DNA from: Bradyrhizobium tropiciagri
Lineage (GTDB): Bacteria; Pseudomonadota; Alphaproteobacteria; Rhizobiales; Xanthobacteraceae
Direction: 5' to 3'
Assembly: GCF_018130545.1 (NCBI RefSeq)
Contig: NZ_JAFCKF010000003.1
Span: 124,001 to 188,000 of the forward strand
Length of the DNA: 64,000 nt
Shown here piece by piece: positions 32,847 through 41,225 of the stretch. The notes below the pieces were generated by a model, which worked only from the letters and a program-made list of their open reading frames with translations, ran no database searches and was not told the DNA's origin. Both the position numbers and the translations under genes were made by a program. Position 1 is the stretch's first letter; the number at the start of each line of letters is the position of its first letter.

Positions 32847-33756
32847 TCTGCTGCGGGGCGGTGCGGAATGCGGTTGCCTCTCCGCGCAGCCAATCGACGA
32901 ACGCCGTCACCGATTTGCGCCGGGCAGTGCCGGGCGCATCCACCAGCCGATAGGCGAATCCCGGAAGCGCGGGGCCGTCGAGCCGGCGTAGCGTGCCCTC
33001 GCGCAATTGCTCGTCCACCAGCGCATCACTGCACAGCAGAGGTCCGAGCCCGCGCTCCGCGGCATACAACGCCAACGGCTCCTCGCTGTACCAGGAGATC
33101 CGGAACTCGCGGCCGAGATCATGATCGGAGCCCGCGAGCCACGAGGACCACGCAGGCGAATCCAACGCGGCGTTCTTCCAGCGGAAGGCTAACAGCGATC
33201 GTGTGCGGAGGTCGTCAATGGAGAGGCGACCATTCGGCGGACAGATTGCGCTCGCCGCAACGGCAATATAGCGGTCGTTGAACAGCACCGATTTTTCACC
33301 GGCGCGGTCAACGCGTCCGTAACGGATCGCCAGATCGACGCCGTCGGAGCCCGGCGTCCTGATCTCTTCGGTCGCATCGATGTGGACGACGAGATCAGGA
33401 AACGCCGCGTTGAAGCCGGCGAGCCGCGGCATCAGCCAGCGTTCGGCAAAGGCCCGCGTGGTCGAAACGGTGATCGCATCGCCGTCGGCCGGCGGCCGGA
33501 TCGCGGCAAACGCGCTCGCCATGCGGTCGAAGCCGTCGCGCAGCAACGGGAACACCGCGTGGCCGTCCGCGGTCAGCACCACCGCGCGACCCGAGCGCTC
33601 GAACAGTCTGTGTCCCAGAATTGCTTCGAGTTGACGAACCTGGTGGCTGATCGCCGTCACCGTGACACAGAGTTCATTGGCGGCAGCGGTGAAGCTTTCG
33701 TGGCGCGCGGCGGCTTCGAACGCGCGGACGGCATTGAGCGGCGGCAGCTTGCGCAT
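32827..33756 (-). CDS. LysR-family regulator (GcvA-like)
   Basis: The 309-residue protein has an N-terminal HTH (PPLNAVRAFEAAARHESFTAAANELCVTVTAISHQVRQLE) and the GcvA/AmpR-type effector domain (VDLAIRYGRVD, FAERWLMPRLAGF). The start MRKLPPLNAVRAFEAAARH is highly characteristic of this LysR branch. It converges with the deacetylase gene (20-base overlap at the ends) and lies 30 bases beyond the DUF1989 gene on the same strand. It could control either. No palindrome is evident at its start. Confidence 0.9.
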   Translation of the reverse strand: MRKLPPLNAVRAFEAAARHESFTAAANELCVTVTAISHQVRQLEAILGHRLFERSGRAVVLTADGHAVFPLLRDGFDRMASAFAAIRPPADGDAITVSTTRAFAERWLMPRLAGFNAAFPDLVVHIDATEEIRTPGSDGVDLAIRYGRVDRAGEKSVLFNDRYIAVAASAICPPNGRLSIDDLRTRSLLAFRWKNAALDSPAWSSWLAGSDHDLGREFRISWYSEEPLALYAAERGLGPLLCSDALVDEQLREGTLRRLDGPALPGFAYRLVDAPGTARRKSVTAFVDWLRGEATAFRTAPQQIMTRAA

Positions 33757-33786
33757 AATTGGTTCTCCGCAGGACCGGGCCCTGCA

Positions 33787-34398
33787 TCAAGCAATCAGGA
33801 AGTGTGCGTCGGTCGGCCGCATGTCGTTCACCGGCACCATGTCTTGCGGACAGGCGGAGAACACGATGACCAGATCCATCTCGGCGCGCAGCGCCACATA
33901 CTGCCCGGCCTCGCTGACGGGAGATCTGAAGTCGAGCTTTCCGCCGTCGGTTACGGGGACGTTCATGAACAGGTTCAACGGAGCCGGCGTCACCGCAGCC
34001 GACAGGCCGACCGCCTCGAGCGCTTGCGCCAGATTCTGTGTGCAATTGGCATGATGGCCGACCGCACCGAGCTGGCGATAGCGGTGAATGTCGCAGGCCG
34101 CGATCAGCGTGTCGTGGATTCCCGGCGTCGTGTCGGCGACGAAAGTAAGGATCGCGCGTCGCCTGTTGGTCGTCATCGTGTCGCCCACGCGCGGAATGAG
34201 GCGCAGCATCGACGCACGGCTATGCTCCATCGACATGAACTCGTCGGTGTCGCGGGCATTGAAGGCCCAGGTGTCGACGACCTGCTTGCCGTGGGTGTTG
34301 ACGACCGTGACGGTCTCTCCCGCATCCACGCGAGCCGCCACGCCATTGCGTGCAGGAATCAGACGCGCACGGGTCAGATCGATGGTTGTTGCGGTCAC
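33787..34398 (-). CDS. DUF1989 urea-carboxylase-associated family protein
   Basis: The 203-residue product fits the DUF1989 family found beside urea carboxylase and in amino-acid/urea catabolic operons. It shows NTHGKQVVDTWAFNARD, LIPRVGDTMTTNRRRAIL, and a cluster of likely metal ligands in DTLIAACD and HHANCTQNL, ending PVNDMRPTDAHF. The start is GTG 34398 with GAGGAGG upstream; a longer frame has no site. It diverges from a LysR gene that probably regulates it. The activity of the family is not settled (amidohydrolase-like or carboxylase accessory). Confidence 0.82.
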   Translation of the reverse strand: MTATTIDLTRARLIPARNGVAARVDAGETVTVVNTHGKQVVDTWAFNARDTDEFMSMEHSRASMLRLIPRVGDTMTTNRRRAILTFVADTTPGIHDTLIAACDIHRYRQLGAVGHHANCTQNLAQALEAVGLSAAVTPAPLNLFMNVPVTDGGKLDFRSPVSEAGQYVALRAEMDLVIVFSACPQDMVPVNDMRPTDAHFLIA

Positions 34399-34501
34399 GT
34401 GGTGCCTCCTCAATGGCTCGTCGCACCACTGGAGCACCGCCCGTCATGCAATTCCAATAATATTAATTGTGTCCATTATAGCAGATTCGTATAGTCGTCC
34501 C

Positions 34502-35377
34502 ATGCGCCTCAGACAGCTCGAATGCTTCCGCGCCCTGATGCTCCACGGCACCATGACCAGGGCGGCCGAATTGCTCGGCATGTCGCAACCCGGCATCAGC
34601 ACGATGATCGCAGGCCTCGAGCACGAGACCGGCCTCAGTCTCTTCCTGCGCCGTGGCGGCCGCCTGCAACCGACCCCGGAAGCCAAGCTGTTCTATGTCG
34701 AGGCCGCACGCGCCCTCGAAGCCGTCGAGAACGCATCGCGCGTTGCGGCCGAGATCAGGTCCGGCCGGCGCGGTCACCTCGCCATCGCGGCCTATCCAAG
34801 CATCTCGATCAACCTGCTGCCGCGCCTGCTGTCGCAATTCGCCAGGAACAAGCCCGAGCTGCAGATCAAGATCATCACTCGGAATTCCGCGACCGTCCGG
34901 GAGCTGATCGCCACGCAGCAATTCGATCTCGCGGTTGCCGAGCTGCCGCTGGATTATCCGACCTCGCACATGGAAGTGTTCTCGTATGACTGCGCATGCA
35001 TGCTGCCGCATGGGCATCCTCTCGCGAAGCTCAAGCAGATCACCCCTGATGACCTCGATGGCGTCCCGTTCGTCACGTTGTTCCGTGGTGATCCGATCTA
35101 CCAGCAGCTGGCATCCGCCTTCTCCGAATATGGCGCGCGCTGGAACGTGGTCGCGGAGACTGAATTCTTCTCGACCGCGTGCCAGCTCGTCGCCGAGGGC
35201 CGTGGCGTCGGCATCGTCGATCCCGTGGTGAGCAAGCCGTTCACCGAAGGCCTCGCCATCCGGCCGTTCAAGCCAAGGATCCAGTACCAGGTCGCCATCC
35301 TCTCCCCGACCCATGAAGCGCCGTCAAAGATGGCGCAGGATTTCGCCAAACTGCTGCGGCGGGGTTTGCGCGCCTGA
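34502..35377 (+). CDS. LysR-family transcriptional regulator
   Basis: The 291-residue regulator starts MRLRQLECFRALMLHGTMTRAAELLGMSQPGIS, the winged HTH, followed by an effector domain with HLAIAAYPSISINLLPRLL and GRGVGIVDPVVS. The N-terminal style matches the OccR/NocR group, which respond to opines and arginine derivatives. It diverges from the DUF1989 gene over an AT-rich promoter region (AATAATATTAATTGTG at 34455-34470) that may hold its binding site. Control of the DUF1989 gene is inferred from the arrangement. Confidence 0.9.
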   Translation: MRLRQLECFRALMLHGTMTRAAELLGMSQPGISTMIAGLEHETGLSLFLRRGGRLQPTPEAKLFYVEAARALEAVENASRVAAEIRSGRRGHLAIAAYPSISINLLPRLLSQFARNKPELQIKIITRNSATVRELIATQQFDLAVAELPLDYPTSHMEVFSYDCACMLPHGHPLAKLKQITPDDLDGVPFVTLFRGDPIYQQLASAFSEYGARWNVVAETEFFSTACQLVAEGRGVGIVDPVVSKPFTEGLAIRPFKPRIQYQVAILSPTHEAPSKMAQDFAKLLRRGLRA

Positions 35378-35519
35378 GTTCCGTCGGCGGCGGCCCCCGT
35401 AACGACACGGGGATGCCGATTAACGCTCTTGCGGTGCGGCTTGTCCTTAGACCCGCTTTCCGATTGACGGTATCGGGGGCCCAGGTGATAGGCTGGCGCC
35501 ATTTCAGGTGGCCATTTGA

Positions 35520-36320
35520 ATGCACGAGTTATTGAAACAGTATCAGCTTCTATTGCTGGCACTTTTGATCTTCTTGCCGCTTGAGCAGCTGTTCAGTGCG
35601 AGGCCTCAGAAGATTTTCAGGCGCGGTCTGCTGACCGATATGGGCTTCCTGTTTCTCAACGGGTGGCTGGTGCTGATCGGCGTGATCGTCGTCGTCGCCG
35701 TGGCCACGCTGGTGAATCAATTGATCGTGCCTTCGGCGGTGAAGCAGGCGGTCGCCGACCTTCCCTATCTGGTCCAAGTGCTTCTTGCGCTCCTGATCGG
35801 CGATCTCGGCGTCTACTGGACGCACCGCATCCTGCATTCCGTGCCCGCGATGTGGCAGATCCATTCCGTGCATCATGCCGTCGAAGAACTGGACTGGCTC
35901 GCTGCGGTTCACCAGCACCCGCTCGATGTGATCTTCATGAAGGCCGGTTCGCTATTCCCACTGTTTGCACTCGGCTTCTCCCTCGAAGCGATCGGGACTT
36001 ACATTCTCATCTATTCCTGGCAGGCGTGGCTCGCGCACGCCAATGTGCGCCTGGGCTATGGACCGCTGCGCCACGTGCTGGTCTCGCCGGAATTCCATCA
36101 TTGGCACCACAGCAGCGAGCAGGAAGCCAGAGACAAGAACTTCGCCGGGCTGTTCTCGTTCTACGATGTGCTGTTCGGAAGCATTCACCTTCCGAAGGGA
36201 CAGAAGCCGAAGACATTCGGCGTCGATCACCCGATGCCGTCAGGCTATCTGGCCCTCCTGGCCTACCCGTTCATGGCATGGGCCGCGACGCGCAAGCGCG
36301 ACAATCCGTCGAGCACCTAG
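35520..36320 (+). CDS. Sterol desaturase/fatty-acid hydroxylase family membrane protein
   Basis: This 266-residue membrane protein has about four hydrophobic segments and the His-box motifs of the non-haem di-iron hydroxylase superfamily: HRILH, HSVHH and HHWHH (about residues 103, 119 and 199). These coordinate the iron pair. Members hydroxylate or desaturate sterols, carotenoids or lipids. Bradyrhizobium makes hopanoids and carotenoid-like lipids, but no lipid gene is adjacent here, so the substrate is open. ATG 35520 follows AGGTGG. The gene stands alone and converges with the YciI gene. Confidence 0.88.
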   Translation: MHELLKQYQLLLLALLIFLPLEQLFSARPQKIFRRGLLTDMGFLFLNGWLVLIGVIVVVAVATLVNQLIVPSAVKQAVADLPYLVQVLLALLIGDLGVYWTHRILHSVPAMWQIHSVHHAVEELDWLAAVHQHPLDVIFMKAGSLFPLFALGFSLEAIGTYILIYSWQAWLAHANVRLGYGPLRHVLVSPEFHHWHHSSEQEARDKNFAGLFSFYDVLFGSIHLPKGQKPKTFGVDHPMPSGYLALLAYPFMAWAATRKRDNPSST

Positions 36321-36347
36321 GTATCAAAACGGCTCACGCGCATTGGT

Positions 36348-36653
36348 TCACGGCGTGATCCTGCCGTCGAGCACAGCAAGCCGAAATGGCCGTACCTCGA
36401 CGGTGTGCCAGACTTTCTCCGTGACATAGGGTTCGCGGGCCAGCCACGCGTCGAGATCCGCACGGGTTGGAAACTCTGCAAGAATGACCGATCCGATCAT
36501 GTCGCCGGCGTCGTCGAGGATGGCACCGGCCGCGCGCAGCTCGCCGCATTCGACCATCGGCTGGATCCCTGCGAAATGGGCCGGGCGCACCGCCAGCCGA
36601 CGGGCCTTGGCATCCTTGTCGGTCCCGTCATGGGCCAGCACGAGAAATTGCAC
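36348..36653 (-). CDS. YciI-family protein
   Basis: The 101-residue protein has the YciI-like dimeric ferredoxin fold: QFLVLAHDGTDKDAKARRL at the start, the conserved catalytic-type His and Asp (AHDG, RPAHF), and VIL.EFPTRADLDAWLAREPYV, a segment typical of the family. The start is GTG 36653 with AAGGAG upstream. It follows the ABM-type gene by 44 bases and, through it, an acyl-CoA dehydrogenase, so it is the last gene of a three-gene unit. Some YciI proteins act as dehalogenase-like or muconolactone-like enzymes; the activity here is unknown. Confidence 0.85.
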   Translation of the reverse strand: MQFLVLAHDGTDKDAKARRLAVRPAHFAGIQPMVECGELRAAGAILDDAGDMIGSVILAEFPTRADLDAWLAREPYVTEKVWHTVEVRPFRLAVLDGRITP

Positions 36654-36697
36654 GATGAAGCTCCTTTCCTTGGCCGCTCAGGCTTTGCCCTTCCCGG

Positions 36698-37030
36698 TCA
36701 TGCGCCGGTTGCCCGGCCGGGATCGCCGGCGCGATGAACCAGCTCATAATGCCGCGCAAAGGAATCGTAGTCCGACAAGAGCGCCTCGGCCCGGGGCTCG
36801 ATCTTGGCGACATCGATGTCACTTCCGGCGAACTGCTTGATGTCGTCGAGCGAGGCCCAATAGGTCACGGCAAGAAACTCGACCTTGTCGCCGACGGTCC
36901 GGTTCAGCAGCTCGGCACCGCGATATCCCCGCATCCGCTGCAACTGTGGGAACACCGTCTCGGCAACGTGCTTGAGATAGTCAGGCGCCTCTTGCGCACC
37001 GGCGCGGCCACACCACAATCGCGCGATCAT
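36698..37030 (-). CDS. ABM-fold (antibiotic-biosynthesis-monooxygenase-like) protein
   Basis: The 110-residue product resembles the small dimeric ABM fold: MIARLWCGRAGAQEAPDYLKHV, RGYRGAELLNRTVGDKVEFLAVTYWASLDDIKQFAG. The family includes cofactor-free monooxygenases and haem-binding proteins, along with many of unknown activity. ATG 37030 starts two bases beyond the acyl-CoA dehydrogenase stop at 37033, so the genes are coupled. Placement between an acyl-CoA dehydrogenase and a YciI protein suggests a catabolic side-step, but this is inference. Confidence 0.82.
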   Translation of the reverse strand: MIARLWCGRAGAQEAPDYLKHVAETVFPQLQRMRGYRGAELLNRTVGDKVEFLAVTYWASLDDIKQFAGSDIDVAKIEPRAEALLSDYDSFARHYELVHRAGDPGRATGA

Positions 37031-37032
37031 CG

Positions 37033-38187
37033 CTAGGTCACTCCCTCGAACTGCGCCTCGCCGGCGAGCTGACGCGAAATCACCAGCCGCTGGATTTCGG
37101 ACGCTCCCTCATAGATCGAGCACACCCGGACGTCGCGATAGATGCGCTCGACCGGAAAGTCGTTGAGATAGCCATAACCGCCATGGATCTGGATCGCGGC
37201 GGAGCAGATTTTCTCCGCGGCCTCGGAGGCGAACAGCTTCGCCATCGACGCCGCCTTGAGGCACGGCTCGCCGGCGTCCTTCAAGGCAGCCGCGCGCAGC
37301 ACCATGAGCTCGGCGGCCTGGAGCGAGGTCGCCATGTCGGCGAGGCGGAACCCGATCGCCTGGTGCTCGATGATGGCCTTGCCAAAGGTCTTTCGTTGCC
37401 TGGCGTAAGCCAATGCGCAGTCATAGGCGGCGCGTGCCATGCCGACCGACTGCGCGGCAACCCCGATGCGCCCCGCAGCAAGGCTGGCGAGCGCGATCAT
37501 CAGTCCCCGGCCCTCCGCATCGAGCATCTGCTCGGGATGCACCTCGCAATCCTCGAACACGATGTGGCAGTGATCGGAGCCGCGCTGGCCCATGGTATGT
37601 TCGACGCGCGCCACCTTGTAGCCCGGCGAATTCGTCGGCACGATGAACGCCGACAGGCCCTTTTTTCCGAGCGCTGGATCGGTCACCGCGAACACGATGG
37701 CGAGGTCGGCACTCTGGCCCGACGTGATGAATTGCTTTGATCCGTCGAGAACGAACCGATTGCCCCGGCGACGGGCGCGCGTCTTGATCGCAGCCGCATC
37801 GGATCCCGCATCCGGCTCAGTCAGGCAAAACGCGCCCAGCATTTCGCCTCGGGCCAACGGACGCAAATAGCGCTCTTTCTGATCCGCATTGCCATGGTCG
37901 AGAAGGGCGAGAGAAACCAGCGAATTGTGCACCTGGAAGGCGGTCGATACCGCGCCGTCCGCAGCGGCGATTTCCATCACCGCCAGCGCATAGGAGACAT
38001 AGTCGAGCCCGGAGCCGCCATGCTCTTCCGGCACCACCATGCCCATCATGCCGAGCTCGGCCATCTTGTCGAACGCCTCGCGCGGAAACCGCGGCGCGCG
38101 GTCGCGCTCGGCGGCTCCGGGAGCAAGCTCCTTTTGCGCGAACCGGCGCGCCATCTGCCGCACCCGGCGTTGTCCTTCCGTCAGCAT
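37033..38187 (-). CDS. Acyl-CoA dehydrogenase
   Basis: The 384-residue flavoenzyme has the three acyl-CoA dehydrogenase domains. GAFCLTEPDAGSDAAAIKT and FVLDGSKQFITSGQSADL lie mid-protein. IEHQAIGFRLADMAT and the C-terminal QIHGGYGYLNDFPVERIYRD...IYEGASEIQR follow, the last placing the catalytic Glu. ATG 38187 (MLTEGQRRV) has GGAG at the right distance; an in-frame ATG six codons upstream is possible. It introduces a 2,3 double bond into an acyl-CoA. It heads a unit with the ABM and YciI genes and diverges from the AraC gene at 38348. Confidence 0.93.
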   Translation of the reverse strand: MLTEGQRRVRQMARRFAQKELAPGAAERDRAPRFPREAFDKMAELGMMGMVVPEEHGGSGLDYVSYALAVMEIAAADGAVSTAFQVHNSLVSLALLDHGNADQKERYLRPLARGEMLGAFCLTEPDAGSDAAAIKTRARRRGNRFVLDGSKQFITSGQSADLAIVFAVTDPALGKKGLSAFIVPTNSPGYKVARVEHTMGQRGSDHCHIVFEDCEVHPEQMLDAEGRGLMIALASLAAGRIGVAAQSVGMARAAYDCALAYARQRKTFGKAIIEHQAIGFRLADMATSLQAAELMVLRAAALKDAGEPCLKAASMAKLFASEAAEKICSAAIQIHGGYGYLNDFPVERIYRDVRVCSIYEGASEIQRLVISRQLAGEAQFEGVT

Positions 38188-38347
38188 CCTGATCTCCGGC
38201 CTCATCTGACCAAAACTAGGGTGCAGCCGCGCCGCGCGTATTGGCAAAAATTGCATCGGGTTGAGCGGACAAGATAGTTGACTCCGGCAAGTATTTGCCG
38301 GAGCGTCGAAACAGCGCCCGCTTCCGGGCCCAACCCGAGCATCGGCC

Positions 38348-39175
38348 ATGGCCCGCCACGATCCCCATAATACCGCGCGCTACTGGAACGACCTTGCGAT
38401 GCCCGGCCTGTCGCTGATGTGCGCCGATTTCACGACCCAGGAATTCGCGCCTCACGTTCACGAGGGCTTCGTGGTGGCTGCAACCGAATCCGGCGGCGCC
38501 GAGGTCAAAAGCCGCGGCGTGGTCGGTCGCGCCCAGACCTCCAAATTGCTGGTCTTCAATCCCGGCGAACCTCATTCGGGCTGGATGGGCCGCAGCAGCG
38601 AATGGCGCTATCGCGCATTTTACGTGCCGAAGCGCGCGATCGACGATCTCACCCGCGGGCTCGGCACCTACAGATCAGGCTATTTCTGCCGCAACGAGTT
38701 CGGCGACGCAGACCTGATCGGCCGCTTGCTGCGATTGCACGGCGAACTCGAACGCGGCACCGACCGCCTCCGCACCCGCGAGCTGTTCCTGGAGGGGTTC
38801 GCGACGCTGTTCGAGCGCCATGCCGATGGCAATCCGCCGCCACCTGCGGCGCCCAGGGATCGGAGCTTGCTCGCATTGGTCGATGCGATGATGCAGGATC
38901 GCTACGGCGAGCCTCTGACGCTTGACGATCTGGCGGACCAGGTCGGGCTGACGCCATTTCAGCTGATCGGCCTGTTCAAGCGCACGGTGTCATTGACGCC
39001 GCACGCCTATTTGACCCAGATTCGCCTCGCGCGCGCCTGCGATCATCTCGCGAGGGGCGATGCCATCGCCCATACCGCGATCGTGTGCGGCTTCTACGAC
39101 CAGGCGGCCTTCACCCATCATTTCAAGCGCTGCTACGGCATCACGCCCCGGCAATACGCCCGCGCCGCGGCCTGA
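38348..39175 (+). CDS. AraC-family transcriptional regulator
   Basis: This 275-residue protein has an N-terminal cupin with the His pair typical of the AraC_binding fold (FAPHVHEGFVVAATESG, FNPGEPHSGW) and a C-terminal double HTH (about 175-275: LDDLADQVGLTPFQLIGLFKRTV; AIVCGFYDQAAFTHHFKRCYGITPRQYARA). Divergence from the acyl-CoA dehydrogenase unit (160-base interval) points to that unit as a target. AlaX follows on the same strand 92 bases later and may be co-transcribed; many AraC proteins of this type are encoded next to transporters or AlaX. Confidence 0.88.
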   Translation: MARHDPHNTARYWNDLAMPGLSLMCADFTTQEFAPHVHEGFVVAATESGGAEVKSRGVVGRAQTSKLLVFNPGEPHSGWMGRSSEWRYRAFYVPKRAIDDLTRGLGTYRSGYFCRNEFGDADLIGRLLRLHGELERGTDRLRTRELFLEGFATLFERHADGNPPPPAAPRDRSLLALVDAMMQDRYGEPLTLDDLADQVGLTPFQLIGLFKRTVSLTPHAYLTQIRLARACDHLARGDAIAHTAIVCGFYDQAAFTHHFKRCYGITPRQYARAAA

Positions 39176-39267
39176 CATGGCAAACCCGCAATTTTTGCCA
39201 ATACAACGGAGCGGCTGCATCCGAGATAGGCGCGATCGAATTCGAACAGGCTCAAGGTGCACAACGC

Positions 39268-39999
39268 ATGTCGCGGCTCTTCTACCATGAACATCCGGAA
39301 ACGCTGACGCTCGAGACCCGCGTCATCAAGGCCGAGCCGGGCCGGGTCATGCTGGCGGAGTTGCCGTTCTTCGCCGGCGGCGGCGGGCAATTGCCGGACA
39401 AGGGATTCATCCGCTGGAACGGCGGAGAGGCAGTCGTCACCGGCTTCGAACCCTATGGCGGAGGAACCTGGATCCTGCTGGCCGATCCGGTCGAGCTCTC
39501 GGGCGGCGTCGAAGCCGTGGTCGATCCCGAGTTCCGCCAGATGATGCGCGAGCTCCACACCGGCACGCATCTGCTCAACGCCTTCGTCTACCAGCAGTTC
39601 AACGGCGCATTGGTCACCGGCGTGCAGATGAATCCCGACGGGACGGCCCGCATGGATTTCGACCTGCCGGACGCCGACAATGAACGCCTGCGCGTGCTTG
39701 ACGGCCCGATCAACGATGCGATCCGTCAGGACCTGGCGGTTGGTGACAGCTACATGCCGATCGACGATGCCATCGATCAGCACGGGCTGATCAGAACCCG
39801 TAGCGTCGCGCCGCCGCCGACCCTGGACGGCAAGATCCGCATCGTCGAGATCGCGGACCTCGATCGGCAGGCCTGCGGCGGCACTCACCTGCCCTCCACC
39901 GGAGGATCGCGCCTTGTCCGCGTATTGAAGATCGACAACAAGGGCCGCCACAATCGTCGCGTCAAGATCGGGTTGGTCGGCCTCGCGCCCGGCACCTGA
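39268..39999 (+). CDS. Alanyl-tRNA editing protein (AlaX-type)
   Basis: The 243-residue product is a free-standing editing domain related to the C-terminal part of alanyl-tRNA synthetase. The zinc and catalytic motifs HTGTHLL (about residue 94) and CGGTHLPSTG (about residue 203) are both present. So is the N-terminal glycine-rich PFFAGGGGQLPD loop. It hydrolyses Ser-tRNA(Ala) or Gly-tRNA(Ala) in trans to protect translation fidelity. ATG 39268 gives the family length; the upstream frame overlaps the AraC gene. Location beside catabolic genes is probably incidental. Confidence 0.92.
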   Translation: MSRLFYHEHPETLTLETRVIKAEPGRVMLAELPFFAGGGGQLPDKGFIRWNGGEAVVTGFEPYGGGTWILLADPVELSGGVEAVVDPEFRQMMRELHTGTHLLNAFVYQQFNGALVTGVQMNPDGTARMDFDLPDADNERLRVLDGPINDAIRQDLAVGDSYMPIDDAIDQHGLIRTRSVAPPPTLDGKIRIVEIADLDRQACGGTHLPSTGGSRLVRVLKIDNKGRHNRRVKIGLVGLAPGT

Positions 40000-40025
40000 T
40001 TGCGACCGCGGTCTGCTGCGGCCGT

Positions 40026-41186
40026 TCAAGCCAACAGATGTCGCGCGACAATCAGCCGGTGGATCTGATTGGTGCCCTCGAAGATCTGATTGATCTTCGC
40101 GTCCCGCATGTAGCGTTCCACGGGGAAATCCTTCATGTAACCGGCGCCGCCGAAAATCTGCACCGCGTCGGTCGTCACCTTCATCGCCATGTCGCTGGCG
40201 AAGCATTTCGCCATCGAGGCCTTGGCCGAGAACGCGCGGAACGCCGCATCCGAATCGAAACCGGCATCGGCGATGCTGGCGCAGTCATAGACCAGCGAGC
40301 GCGCCGCCTCGACATGCATAGCCATGTCGGCGAGCATGAACTGCAGCCCCTGGAATTCAGCGATCGCCTTGCCGAATTGCTTGCGCTCCTTGGCGTATTT
40401 GATCGCGGCGTCGAGCGCGCCCTGCGCAAGGCCGACCGAGACCGCACCGATGGTCGGGCGATTCATGTCGAGGATGCGCATCGAGATCTTGAAGCCGTCG
40501 CCCTCCTCGCCGACCCGGTTCTCGACCGGGACCTTGACGTTCTCTAGATAGACCGGGGCATTCGGGATGCCGTTGAGGCCGAGCTTACGCTCGTTCTTGC
40601 CGATCGTGACGCCGGGTGACTTGGCATCGACGATGAACGCGCTGATATTGCGCGTGCCCCCCGAGGGATCGCCGACCCGTGCAAACACCAGGATGTAGTC
40701 GGCAACCGGAGCGAAGGTGATGAAGCACTTCTCGCCATTGAGGATGTAGGCGCCGTTGCCGTCGCTCACCGCGCGGGTCTTCATGCTGCCGACGTCTGAG
40801 CCGGACTGCGGCTCGGTGATCGCGACCGCCGTCAAGGTTCGTCCCTCGGCGATCTCCGGGAAGAAGCGCCGACGCTGCTCCTCATTGCCGAAATAGACCA
40901 GCGGCACGATCATGGCGATGCCGTTCTGGCCGCTGATCAGGGCGATCGATTCCGAAACCTTGGCGAATTCCTCGGCGGCGATGCAGACGGTGGTCAAATT
41001 GGCGCCCGGCCCGCCATAGGCTTCGGGCAGGCGGAGTTGCAGCAGGCCCATGTCGCCGAATTTCGGCACCAACTCCTTCGGGAAGCGGTCATTGCGGTCG
41101 ACCTCGTCGGCGATCGGCACGACCTCCTTGTCGATGAACCGCCGCAACGTATTCCGGAACGCGATCTGATCTTCGGTGAAATGCAT
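40026..41186 (-). CDS. Acyl-CoA dehydrogenase
   Basis: The 386-residue flavoenzyme carries AVAITEPQSGSDVGSMKTRA, YILNGEKCFITFAPVAD, AIAEFQGLQFMLADMAMH and the C-terminal IFGGAGYMKDFPVERYMRDAKINQIFEGTNQIHR with the catalytic Glu. It resembles short-/branched-chain types. ATG 41186 is used. The upstream solute-binding gene ends 39 bases away on the same strand, and an acyl-CoA ligase gene precedes that. The three probably form an operon for uptake, CoA activation and first oxidation of an organic acid. Confidence 0.93.
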   Translation of the reverse strand: MHFTEDQIAFRNTLRRFIDKEVVPIADEVDRNDRFPKELVPKFGDMGLLQLRLPEAYGGPGANLTTVCIAAEEFAKVSESIALISGQNGIAMIVPLVYFGNEEQRRRFFPEIAEGRTLTAVAITEPQSGSDVGSMKTRAVSDGNGAYILNGEKCFITFAPVADYILVFARVGDPSGGTRNISAFIVDAKSPGVTIGKNERKLGLNGIPNAPVYLENVKVPVENRVGEEGDGFKISMRILDMNRPTIGAVSVGLAQGALDAAIKYAKERKQFGKAIAEFQGLQFMLADMAMHVEAARSLVYDCASIADAGFDSDAAFRAFSAKASMAKCFASDMAMKVTTDAVQIFGGAGYMKDFPVERYMRDAKINQIFEGTNQIHRLIVARHLLA

Positions 41187-41225
41187 GTCGGTCTATCCGC
41201 TCGGTTGGCCGCCAGGATGTCGTGC

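Noticed and set aside
35395-35412. CCCCGT..ACGGGG inverted repeat after the LysR gene ending at 35377
   Set aside because: A short stem without a T-run; not reliable as a terminator.
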